DNA of 16,667 nt, taken from CALGLS01 sp047626155 (GTDB lineage: Bacteria; Bacteroidota; Bacteroidia; Chitinophagales; Saprospiraceae). The notes under the pieces were generated by a model. It had not been told where the DNA came from and did not search any database. It saw only the letters and a program-made list of their open reading frames with translations. Numbering within the stretch: position 1 is the first letter of the stretch; every line of letters begins with the position of its first letter. The stretch covers positions 1 to 16,667 of the forward strand of contig JBLHRR010000130.1 in assembly GCA_047626155.1 (NCBI GenBank), written 5' to 3'. Positions 9,301-16,091 of this stretch are shown piece after piece. A program made the translations under genes and the position numbers.

Positions 9301-12300
9301 TCCATCTGAACTGGCATCAGCAAAAGGTACATCGGCACCAAGAAAAACCGCTACTTCGTCAGAAGAAATACATCCATTGCTTGTATCAGTTACCTCAAGG
9401 TGATAGATGCCAGGTTGCGAAACAGAAGTGTTGATATTATTGGAAATCGTATTTCCGATTTCATCGAACCATTCATAGATTAGTAAACCATTGCCACTTG
9501 ACCCAGAGCCATCCAAGTCAACAGCGTTTTGGTTGCAATTGATGGTACCATTGAGTCCCGCATTTGCTATAGGTGGATTTGTATTTTGAAATACTTCGAC
9601 AGTTGTTGTAGCAGAACAATCGTTAGAAATATCAATGACATTTAAGGTGTATGTTCCGGGGGAATTAACGGGGATGCTGGGATCGTTACTTAACAAGGTA
9701 TTTACATCATCGAACCATTCATAAGTCAGATTGCCAATGCCCGATGAAGTACTTCCATCTAAAGAAATCAAAAGGTTTTGACAAGTCAATATCTCCGGGC
9801 TTTCGACAATTGCTGTTGGTAAATCGGCGTTTTGATTGACCACAACGGAAAGGGAAGAAGAACATCCGTTAAAGTCGTCTGTTACAACTAATGAGTATGT
9901 TCCGGCCGTAGTGGCATTTATTGTTAATGTCGTTCCAATGAGTGTATTAAGTTCATTATACCATTCAAAACTCAATAATCCAATCCCTACAGAATTACTG
10001 CCATCAAGGGCAACTATTGTGTTGTCACAATCAAGGGTATCTGGAGAGAGGATATTTGTTTCTGGTTCTTCTATGTTTTGTTCTACGGTAATATTCGTTT
10101 CGGAAGTACAGCCATTATTTATATCGGTTACGACCAAATTGTAATCGCCAGCCTGATTTACAGCTGTAAGCGCCGTTTGCGAAATTACCCCCCCCCCCAT
10201 ATCAAACCATTCATAATTTAAAGGCCCGGTCCCAGAAGAGAGACTGCCGTCTATATTGACCATAGTTTCCGTACAGGTAATTGGTCCCGATACCTGGGCC
10301 ATCGCAATAGGAATATCCGGACTTCCAATAATTGTAACGAAAGTGTTATTACCGCAACCATTCACTACATCGGTAACCACTAATTCATAGCTACCCGCTG
10401 AATTTACAGAGATGGTCAAACCCGTTCCTATTGGATTTCCATTAGAATCATACCACTCATAAGTCAGGACATTGGCTCCTGTTGAATTGTTGGCATCTAT
10501 TGTTGCAGAAGTATTTATGCAAGTTATGGAATCTATTGTAACAGCAATAGCGACAGGGATCTCTGCATCCTGAGAAAGGTCAAAAGTAGTGCTTGCAGAA
10601 CAATTGTTTTGGATGTCTGTAATAATTAAGGTGTACATTCCAACAGTATTGACGCTTACCGTTTCATTCGTACCAATAGGTATATTATTGGGGCCAAGCC
10701 ATTCAAATTCTAAAGTACCAAGAGCTGAAGATCCATTTCCGTCCAGCATTACATTGATATTGGAGCATGTCAATAATCCATCCGCAATAATTTCCGGAAC
10801 AGGTTGACTGGTTTCTGCCAAGACTTCTACCGCTGTTTCTGAAGTACAACCATTCTGTGAGTCTGTAATTACTAATGTATAAAAACCAGCGGTACTTACT
10901 TGTATGGTTTCGTTCGTTCCCATTGGAGCACCAATAGTGTTGAGCCATAAAAACTCTAGAGCGCCAATCCCTGTTGAAGTACTTCCATTCAATTCAACAT
11001 TTAAATTGGTACAATTAAGAATCCCATTAATGGAGACTTCGGGATTTGGGGCTATCATGTCTAGTTCCACTTCAACAGTTGTCTGCGTAGTACAATTGTT
11101 AGAAAGGTCTGTGATGACTAAAGTATAAATGCCCAAAACACCTACTTCGACAGAAGTATTTGTACTAATCGTATTCCCGGCGTCATCCAGCCATAGGTAT
11201 TCCAGTGTTCCATTTCCAGTAGAGGAACTGCCATCCAGCCATACATTTTGATTGGTGCAATTTAGGATGCCATTTGTAGTAGCAATTGGGTTGGGCGTTT
11301 CGATGTCTAATACTACTTCAATATCTGTTTGCGTAGTACAATTGTTAGAAAGGTCAGTGATTACTAAAGTGTAAATGCCCAAAACACCTACTTCGACAGA
11401 AGCATTTGTACTAATCGTATTCCCGGCGTCATCCAACCAGAGGTATTCCAATATTCCATTTCCACTGGAGGAGCTGCCATCCAGCCATACGTTTTGGTTG
11501 GTGCAAATAAGGAGGCCATCAACTGAAGCAATTGCCTGGGGTAAGCTAGCATCTTGTTCGACTTCGGCAGTTGTCTCTGCGGTACAATTGTTAGAAAGGT
11601 CTGTAATCACTAAAGTATAAATGCCCAAAACACCTACTTCGACAGAAGCATTTGTACTAATCGTATTCCCGGCGTCATCCAGCCATAGGTATTCCAGTGT
11701 TCCATTTCCAGTAGAGGAACTGCCATCCAGCCATACATTTTGATTGGTGCAATTTAGGATGCCATTTGTAGTAGCAATTGGGTTGGGTGTTTCGATGTCT
11801 AATGCTACTTCAATATCTGTTTGCGTAGTACAATTGTTAGACAGGTCAGTGATTACTAAAGTGTAAATGCCCAAAACACCTACTTCGACAGAAGCATTTG
11901 TACTAATCGTATTACCGCTGTCATCCAGCCATAGGTATTCCAACGTTCCATTTCCAGATGAGGAGCTGCCATCCAACCACACGTTTTGATTGGTGCAATT
12001 AAGGAAGCCATCAGCAGAAGCAAAAGCCTGAGGTAAGTCCACATCTTCTTGAACTTCAACAGTTGTTTCTGCCGTGCAGCCATTTGTATTGTCCGTAATA
12101 ATAAAGGTATAATTTCCAGGCTGGGTAACTTCCAACGTATCTTCGATACCTAACACATTTGAATCAGCGTCGATCCATTCGTAAGATAAAGTTCCACTAC
12201 CAGTCGATCCGGAACCATCAACTACAACCGAATTGCCATTACACCCTATGAATTCCGAAACTAGTGCGCTGACTGTAGGAGCAGTGTTATCCGCCATTAC

Positions 12301-14379
12301 ATCCAGATTGGCAACGCCTGTACATCCGGTAGCATCATCAGAAATAATGAGGTTGTATAGACCTGGTGTATTTACCATAATAATGGCCGAATTTCCTACA
12401 AGATTATTATTGGGGTCATACCATTCAAACTGAAGCGTTCCTTCTCCGGTTGACCCGGAGCCGTCAAGGCTGACTTCTGTATTCATACAGGTGATCATTC
12501 CGCCAAGTACGGCGGAGGGGATTACCACTGAGCTGGAAGTTATTTCAACACTGTCAATCGCAACACAATCGTTTAGGTCCGCAACTGTTACCACATACAT
12601 TCCCGCTGTGAGTCCGTCAGGATCTTCTACAATGCCAGCACCGTTATTCCATAAAAAAGTATAAGGATTGATGCCTCCGAAAACGGTTAAATCTATGCTT
12701 CCGCCAAAAGCGTTATTACAATCTACTCCTTGTGTTTGAACGGCATCCGTAGCTAAGGCATCCGGTTCGATCAGTGAGATGCTTGTTTCTCCAGTACAAC
12801 CGAGGTTATCGGTAACCGTAACAGAATATATACCTTCCTCCAAATCATCGAAGCCTTCGATGTTACCCGCGCCATTATTCCAGGAATAAAAATAGGGTGC
12901 ATCTCCCTGCAGGACGTTTACATTCACGATGCCATCCTGCACACCAAAACAACTTGGATTTTCTCCGATCATGGCTAATTCAACGGTGGTCAAATAAACT
13001 ATGGCGACTCCAAAAACAAGTCCTGGGCAATCCGGGTTATTGACACTTACCAATTCATAATCGCCGGGTTCTGTAACATTCAAGTAATAGGGGCTTTCGA
13101 AAATATCGGTTACCGGAACTTGCAATACGCCATTTATCATGTAGGTAAAGCTCCAGGGCCCCGGGCCGAAAAATTCTATTTCCAGAACTCCGACTGGATC
13201 GTCAGCACAGATGGAAATCAAATCGACTAGGTAAGCTTCGGGGGCCTCCCAAATTGTAATGTTGAATTCCACCTCCGTTGTTGTACCACAAAAATCGGTT
13301 ATGGTAACCGTATGTATTGCTGCGTTGAATGATGTAACTGTAATGTTATCAGTTATTTCACCGGTGTCCCATAAGTAACTGTAGGGCGCCTCGCCAATAT
13401 TTATTTGTGGTGATAAAACAACAGCCTCTCCGACGCAATGTGTAAAGTTTTCGCCTGTTGCTACAACGGCAGGATAATAACTCAGGTTGAGGTTAACAAT
13501 ACTATCGCAACCGTGAAAATTGTCAAAAGTTTCCGAATGAAATCCTGCGACACAGTAATCAATATTGCCTAAAGTATAACAATCTCCTTCACATAGAACC
13601 TCTACTAATTCTGTTGGGATTATATCGTGTACAAAAACGTCAATACAAGTTTGTGGGCTGCTATTACAAAAGTTACTGGCTTCTACACAAATTTGTCCAC
13701 CGGTTGGGCCCCAATTAATGACCAGGCTTGTATCTGTTGCCGTTCCAGTAACCCCTGCCGGCCAGGTCCAGGCATAGTCAGGAGCCGGAGGGCCTGGTAA
13801 GCCATCAATAGTATAAGTAGATACCTCTCCGGGATAAATACAGGAATCTCCTCTTATCGGACCGATGGAATTTAACAAAGGTGGGGAAGTGGTACCTTGG
13901 GTTACGCTAAGATTAAAATCACATTTATCTCCACTGTATCCATCTATGGAAAACCAGTAAATTTCTCCAATGGTCAAAGTAGTAGCTGTGAGCACTAATG
14001 GGGTTGTGGAATTGCCTGAGCCTCCGTTGCAAACGATATATCCAGAGTTCGGATTGCAATCCGGATAAATGACAGATTGAAGCCCTTCATTATTCTGGCA
14101 AGCATTAATTTCGACGGTAAATTCTACGGTTGTGGTTAAGGCCATAAATGCAAACCATTGGTTGTTGTGCATTTGCCCACAAAATACATTTCCGCCATCC
14201 GGAGTATAACCTGTAGAGATACCGGAATATCCGTTATAATCCAAATCACAATAAAGACAGGCATCTACACAATCATCGGCAGCAACGGGGCCAGGAATAG
14301 CACAGGTGTTTGGTTGAGCAAACAAGTTGCTTTGGCAGGCTAAAAAGTAAGCGAGTATGAAAGCTATTTTTAACTTCAT
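6319..14379 (-). CDS. Giant repeat-containing T9SS surface protein (gliding-motility-associated C-terminal domain)
   Basis: This 2686-residue protein is probably a cell-surface or secreted adhesin exported by the type IX secretion system. Residues 1-22 are a signal peptide (ending LFAQ). Residues about 25-450 form a Cys-rich region of several beta domains. Residues about 469-612 are two SprB-like repeats (PSCFGVQDGIVNVNV and VDCNNAFGGSIDLTV, each ending in SVTVTD/VVTVAD-GC or DC). Residues 624-2431 are 22 tandem Ig/PKD-like repeats of about 82 residues, with a core of LDGSxSxGxGxLxxEWxD, GxYTLxVTDxxNGC and a conserved Cys pair. A third SprB-like unit follows (PPLCFEDDGTMEI). The end (about 2589-2686, NVYIPSAFSPNNADGINDRF, WDGFFQGEALQPGVFVYWVE) is the CHU_C/type-B sorting domain typical of SprB-like proteins. 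No catalytic domain is seen. It stands alone as a transcription unit. A run of 11 G in repeat 10 could switch it off by slippage. Ligand and role in motility are unknown. Confidence 0.93.
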   Translation of the reverse strand: MKLKIAFILAYFLACQSNLFAQPNTCAIPGPVAADDCVDACLYCDLDYNGYSGISTGYTPDGGNVFCGQMHNNQWFAFMALTTTVEFTVEINACQNNEGLQSVIYPDCNPNSGYIVCNGGSGNSTTPLVLTATTLTIGEIYWFSIDGYSGDKCDFNLSVTQGTTSPPLLNSIGPIRGDSCIYPGEVSTYTIDGLPGPPAPDYAWTWPAGVTGTATDTSLVINWGPTGGQICVEASNFCNSSPQTCIDVFVHDIIPTELVEVLCEGDCYTLGNIDYCVAGFHSETFDNFHGCDSIVNLNLSYYPAVVATGENFTHCVGEAVVLSPQINIGEAPYSYLWDTGEITDNITVTSFNAAIHTVTITDFCGTTTEVEFNITIWEAPEAYLVDLISICADDPVGVLEIEFFGPGPWSFTYMINGVLQVPVTDIFESPYYLNVTEPGDYELVSVNNPDCPGLVFGVAIVYLTTVELAMIGENPSCFGVQDGIVNVNVLQGDAPYFYSWNNGAGNIEGFDDLEEGIYSVTVTDNLGCTGETSISLIEPDALATDAVQTQGVDCNNAFGGSIDLTVFGGINPYTFLWNNGAGIVEDPDGLTAGMYVVTVADLNDCVAIDSVEITSSSVVIPSAVLGGMITCMNTEVSLDGSGSTGEGTLQFEWYDPNNNLVGNSAIIMVNTPGLYNLIISDDATGCTGVANLDVMADNTAPTVSALVSEFIGCNGNSVVVDGSGSTGSGTLSYEWIDADSNVLGIEDTLEVTQPGNYTFIITDNTNGCTAETTVEVQEDVDLPQAFASADGFLNCTNQNVWLDGSSSSGNGTLEYLWLDDSGNTISTNASVEVGVLGIYTLVITDLSNNCTTQTDIEVALDIETPNPIATTNGILNCTNQNVWLDGSSSTGNGTLEYLWLDDAGNTISTNASVEVGVLGIYTLVITDLSNNCTAETTAEVEQDASLPQAIASVDGLLICTNQNVWLDGSSSSGNGILEYLWLDDAGNTISTNASVEVGVLGIYTLVITDLSNNCTTQTDIEVVLDIETPNPIATTNGILNCTNQNVWLDGSSSTGNGTLEYLWLDDAGNTISTNTSVEVGVLGIYTLVITDLSNNCTTQTTVEVELDMIAPNPEVSINGILNCTNLNVELNGSTSTGIGALEFLWLNTIGAPMGTNETIQVSTAGFYTLVITDSQNGCTSETAVEVLAETSQPVPEIIADGLLTCSNINVMLDGNGSSALGTLEFEWLGPNNIPIGTNETVSVNTVGMYTLIITDIQNNCSASTTFDLSQDAEIPVAIAVTIDSITCINTSATIDANNSTGANVLTYEWYDSNGNPIGTGLTISVNSAGSYELVVTDVVNGCGNNTFVTIIGSPDIPIAMAQVSGPITCTETMVNIDGSLSSGTGPLNYEWFDMGGGVISQTALTAVNQAGDYNLVVTDINNGCTSETNITVEQNIEEPETNILSPDTLDCDNTIVALDGSNSVGIGLLSFEWYNELNTLIGTTLTINATTAGTYSLVVTDDFNGCSSSLSVVVNQNADLPTAIVESPEILTCQNLLISLDGSTSSGIGNLTYEWFDDVNTLLSNDPSIPVNSPGTYTLNVIDISNDCSATTTVEVFQNTNPPIANAGLNGTINCNQNAVDLDGSGSSGNGLLIYEWFDEIGNTISNNINTSVSQPGIYHLEVTDTSNGCISSDEVAVFLGADVPFADASSDGVLDCNNTVVNLGGPQTATGNSINYEWLDETAILLGTNVNLLVTTPGLYVLVVMDTDNGCVMTDTVLVNENLELPIVDPGLDGILNCNLTTITLGGLGNSSGPEFTYGWLDSSSNILGTDSIYVAASPDNYTLLITNTNNGCTASSEVLITEDIMPPIADAGIGGTISCDESSIFLNGSNSSGNNLSFEWFDEDQIIIGSDDVVEVLEARIFTLVVTNTINGCTHSDTVEVLLDENLPEAIATVNEILTCAIPLVTLDGSASTSPSGNLAFEWYDASNQLISNLESVDVNLPGIYTLTITDTQNGCTSTTSTQVNQDIIPPIAEAGESLFLTCGNDLVTLNGSGSGAANLSFEWFDDNATIIGNTASLEVASAGIYNLLVTNTENGCTANDQTEVLIDTNVPAVEAGIGGVLTCGIQELLLEGTASNSGLNMAYEWQNAAGNTLGNLLTLFINEPGTYTLIVTDTILNCTAQDEVMVTENMVDPFAQIDQISALNCTDQSLVLNAGGSIPIGNLDFTWSTLDGNVLSGINTLNPEIDEPGTYLLTVTDLINGCTDTATILISQDNQLPEVNIDEPSLLTCVITEQELSAINSSVGNDFDYSWTSSPLGGIASGGNTLSPTVDQIGQYTLTILNATNGCENSATVTVNEDVQLPIVVANVEDELDCITETLQVNGDGSSFGSTFSYNWSGPNVIAGENTTLATVNTSGIYTLLVTNATNGCTQTAEVTVEENTDMPEAMDVLIFPPLCFEDDGTMEILFTEGGQEPYLYSIDEGQNFYSATIFNSLPSGTYSIIVQDAIGCEYEEQFTMPYVPELYIELPSELVVQLGEAGEIQAYVNIAPGQIDTIIWTPAEGLSCTDCLNPIVNSFSEMQYAVSVIDTNGCAISSQVLYRIGKARNVYIPSAFSPNNADGINDRFMIYAKAGIIESINTFQVFSRWGEMIFQQNDFMPNDPATGWDGFFQGEALQPGVFVYWVEIEFVDGFKQVFKGDVTLMR
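10188..10198 (-). repeat. G11 homopolymer inside the giant surface-protein gene
   Basis: The coding strand has 11 consecutive G, spanning the last base of Met1394, Gly1395-1397 and the first base of the next Val codon. This is in a loop of repeat 10. Ten G would read ATG, three GGG, then TAA at once. Twelve G would run 24 codons past the glycines to a TAA. Only lengths of 8, 11, 14 and so on keep the full protein, so the tract behaves as a candidate contingency switch. Confidence 0.9.
11089..12072 (-). repeat. Recent 492-bp tandem duplication (four near-identical 246-bp units)
   Basis: Two copies (about 11089-11580 and 11581-12072) match at a fixed offset of 492 bases, for example AGAGGAACTGCCATCCAGCC at 11221 and at 11713. 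Within each copy, the two 246-bp units also resemble each other closely. They encode repeats 3-6, sharing CTNQNVWLDGSSS, GNTISTN, SVEVGVLGIYTLVITDLSNN. Repeat 3 pairs with 5 (linker LDIETPNP) and 4 with 6, so a two-unit block was duplicated after an earlier single-unit duplication. Copy borders are approximate. Confidence 0.85.
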
Positions 14380-14903
14380 CAGTAGGGTGGTATTTTGAGG
14401 AAGATTTAGAGCACATTAGAATTCTCGTGGTTCTGCGAGCATGCCATATCGATAAATATCTGATATTTCAAGAGGTTTAGATTTGTTAAGGTACGAAAAA
14501 AAGATTGGCTGCTGAGTAGAAGTGGTTTATGATTGTTTTCAGTCCGGGTCATCGTTTTAAGGATTCTTTTAACCTGCTCGATTTCGTGCTTATAATAATC
14601 CTCCTGGTTAATGAAATTAAACATTGTAGAATAGTAATTCGGTATTTTTAGAGCGTTAGTTTTTAATTTAGGTGAGTCTGGAAAAATGGAGCCCGACCGA
14701 AGTCTTTCGGGTAGGTTATGCCTTAGCATAATGAGTATTTTCGTGCTAAAATAACAAATAATGGAAATAGATTTTAGTTGTTTAATTTTATATTAACACC
14801 TTTGTGCTCAGTGACTTGAGAAAAGCAGAAATATATTTAGACGCTCAAGCGTTTGAATTCCAAAGACTCCAATAATTTTTTTTTAAACTAAAAATGAAAA
14901 ACC
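14380..14903. other. Regulatory gap between divergent genes
   Basis: No gene is convincing in these 524 bases. A 107-codon minus-strand frame (14406-14729) has no signal peptide, domain or gene-like composition. The segment holds an inverted repeat TTAGCA (14723-14728) / TGCTAA (14744-14749), a small stem CCGAA/TTCGG near 14698-14711, a short palindrome ACGCT-CA-AGCGT (14841-14852) and a run of nine T (14876-14884). It must contain the promoters for the giant gene and for the plus-strand gene at 14904. Confidence 0.5.
14778..14804 (+). promoter_or_regulatory. Candidate promoter of the TapB-like gene
   Basis: TTG (14778-14780) is followed after 16 bases by CACCTTTG (14797-14804), one base off the -7 consensus TAnnTTTG. 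The spacing is slightly short for Bacteroidota. It would start transcription near 14811, about 90 bases before the start codon. Confidence 0.35.
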
Positions 14904-15599
14904 ATGAGATTCGTTACTTTTATTTTCTTACTGCTATTAGGCACCGGTCCCGTTTTTTCCCAAGTAGATTGTCAACCATACCTTCCACAAGTAAAAGGTA
15001 GTATTTGGGAAATCACTAATTATAATAAAAAAGGTAAAGTGACCGGAAGAAATACGTTTGAATTAATTGACAAAGTAGAAGATGGGGATGAAATTACTTT
15101 TACCGTTTCGTCTAAAGCTTTTGACAAAAAAGATAAGCTCCTCTTTGATAATACCTTTGAAGCAAAGTGTATAGCCGGGAAGTTTGAATTTGATATGGCT
15201 TATAAACTGGAAGGAGCTATGATGGAAAGTTTCAAAAACATGGAATTCACCATGGATGCTTCGGAATTTGAAATTCCCCCGTTCAGCGCCGCCGTGGGCA
15301 CCGAACTTCCGGATGGATCACTAGTCGTGCAGATGGATGGCGACAGCCCCATCAACATGCAAATGACCGTCGAGATTACGGACCGAGAGGTAGAAGCTAA
15401 GGAAAAAATCACTACGCCAGCAGGAACTTTTGATTGTCTGGTACTGACGCAAAAAACTTCCACCAAAATGATGGTCAAGATAAAAAGTAGCTCCAAAGAA
15501 TGGTACGCTGAAAATGTAGGAATCGTCAGGACTGAAACATATAACAAAAAGGGAAAACTCATGGGGTACAGCGAATTGACTAAAATGGAATCTAAGTAA
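14904..15599 (+). CDS. Secreted TapB/DUF3108-like protein of unknown function
   Basis: The 231-residue product has a clear signal peptide (MRFVTFIFLLLLGTGPVFSQ, cleaved near residue 20) and no further membrane segment. The mature part opens with CQPYLPQVKGSIWEI and NYNKKGKVTGRNTFEL. It continues with strand-rich sequence and a closing region TPAGTFDCLVLTQKT, KEWYAENVGIVRTETYNKKGKLMGYSEL. The order AGTFDC...W(Y)AxxVGxVR is the signature of the TapB/DUF3108-like beta-rich group, found in many Bacteroidota and thought to be periplasmic or exported; its biochemical function is not known to me. An earlier ATG at 14894 is in a different frame and is discarded. It is monocistronic, with a terminator 9 bases past the stop. 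The family call rests on pattern memory. Confidence 0.8.
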   Translation: MRFVTFIFLLLLGTGPVFSQVDCQPYLPQVKGSIWEITNYNKKGKVTGRNTFELIDKVEDGDEITFTVSSKAFDKKDKLLFDNTFEAKCIAGKFEFDMAYKLEGAMMESFKNMEFTMDASEFEIPPFSAAVGTELPDGSLVVQMDGDSPINMQMTVEITDREVEAKEKITTPAGTFDCLVLTQKTSTKMMVKIKSSSKEWYAENVGIVRTETYNKKGKLMGYSELTKMESK

Positions 15600-15608
15600 A
15601 ATCAAGCT

Positions 15609-15640
15609 ATCGGATACGTCCAAGGTATCCGATACTTTAT
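15609..15640 (+). terminator. Terminator of the TapB-like gene
   Basis: ATCGGATAC (15609-15617) and GTATCCGAT (15625-15633) form a perfect 9-bp stem with a seven-base loop. It is followed by the T-rich ACTTTATCTT and lies just after the stop codon at 15597-15599. Confidence 0.75.
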
Positions 15641-15644
15641 CTTA

Positions 15645-15950
15645 GTTGAAACCAGTAGCCTGTATCTTCGTACGATTCGTCCAATCGCCCTGGGACGGAA
15701 AAACTATATGTTTGCTGGTTCTGATGAGGCGGCCCAACATCTTGCCGTGCTGTATTCTATCATCGGCATTTGCTTTAAAAATAATATCAATGCTTACAGC
15801 TATTTGTATTGGCTATTGAAAAAAGTGGCGGCGAATAAAGTTACAGAAGAGGCTGTGGCTTGGTTGCCACATCGAATTGAGGCGGAACCCTGGAGGCTTT
15901 TGAATTGGAGCAGGAGAGGTAGGTGGGGTGGACTAGGGGCTTACTCTTAA
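15645..15950 (+). mobile_element. IS66-family transposase, C-terminal remnant
   Basis: Reading from 15645 gives VETSSLYLRTIRPIALGRKN, then YMFAGSDEAAQH, LAVLYSIIGICFKNNINAY, and VAWLPHRI. This is the conserved C-terminal end of IS66 (TnpC) transposases, usually ENxIRPxALGRKNYLFAGS...EAA...Y...C...NP. Only about 90 of some 500 residues remain. The N-terminal domains, catalytic DDE core, tnpA/tnpB partners and inverted repeats are not visible. The 3' tail after LPHRI (EAEPWRLLNW and onward) does not match the family as I know it and may be read-through. The fragment lies between two terminators. It is a dead relic of an earlier insertion. Confidence 0.8.
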
Positions 15951-15971
15951 GGGAACCAATGGGAAAAAGAA

Positions 15972-16005
15972 ATCCCGAATTCTTGTATTTACAAAAATTC
16001 GGGAT
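15972..16005 (-). terminator. Strong, possibly bidirectional terminator
   Basis: ATCCCGAATT (15972-15981) and AATTCGGGAT (15996-16005) pair perfectly, with an extra inner TTGT/ACAA stem. On the minus strand the hairpin is followed by TTCTTTTTCCC, and on the plus strand by CTTTTT. It lies about 90 bases past the end of the minus-strand T9SS gene and probably terminates it. Confidence 0.75.
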
Positions 16006-16091
16006 AACTCCTTTTTAAGTGCACTCAAAACGACCGGTCTCCCTTATCTACTAAGTAGGTTTTAAGATTAACCGACCATTTTCATTGCTTT

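Larger units (their letters stand above)
7087..12510 (-). repeat. 22 tandem Ig/PKD-like repeats, about 246 bp each
   Basis: The array codes for residues 624-2431 of the giant surface protein. I count 22 units by hand, of mostly 81-84 residues. Each begins with a strand ending in Cys (as in LNC, LTC, ISC), continues with a D/N-G-S-rich loop and a Trp in EW or LW, and ends with Y-x-L-x-V/I-T-D and a second Cys (NGC or NNC). Both Cys are present in all 22 units, so each unit probably closes one disulphide. Most units are diverged at DNA level; units 3-6 are not. Confidence 0.9.

Noticed and set aside
11089..12072. Regularly spaced near-identical repeats resembling a CRISPR or satellite array
   Set aside because: The period is 246 bp, an exact multiple of three, and the whole array is one open reading frame of Ig-like domains; there are no spacers.
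14478..14485. TAGATTTG on the plus strand, an exact -7 consensus match
   Set aside because: No TTG at proper spacing, and no plus-strand gene follows for over 400 bases; likely a chance match.
14406..14729. A 107-codon minus-strand open frame just upstream of the giant gene
   Set aside because: No domain, no signal peptide, no plausible leader, and it covers the region where the promoter of the giant gene must lie. Composition looks non-coding.
14876..14884. T9 run before the TapB-like gene as a second phase-variable tract
   Set aside because: It is in an AT-rich leader where such runs are common, and it does not lie between recognisable promoter elements; the evidence is too weak.
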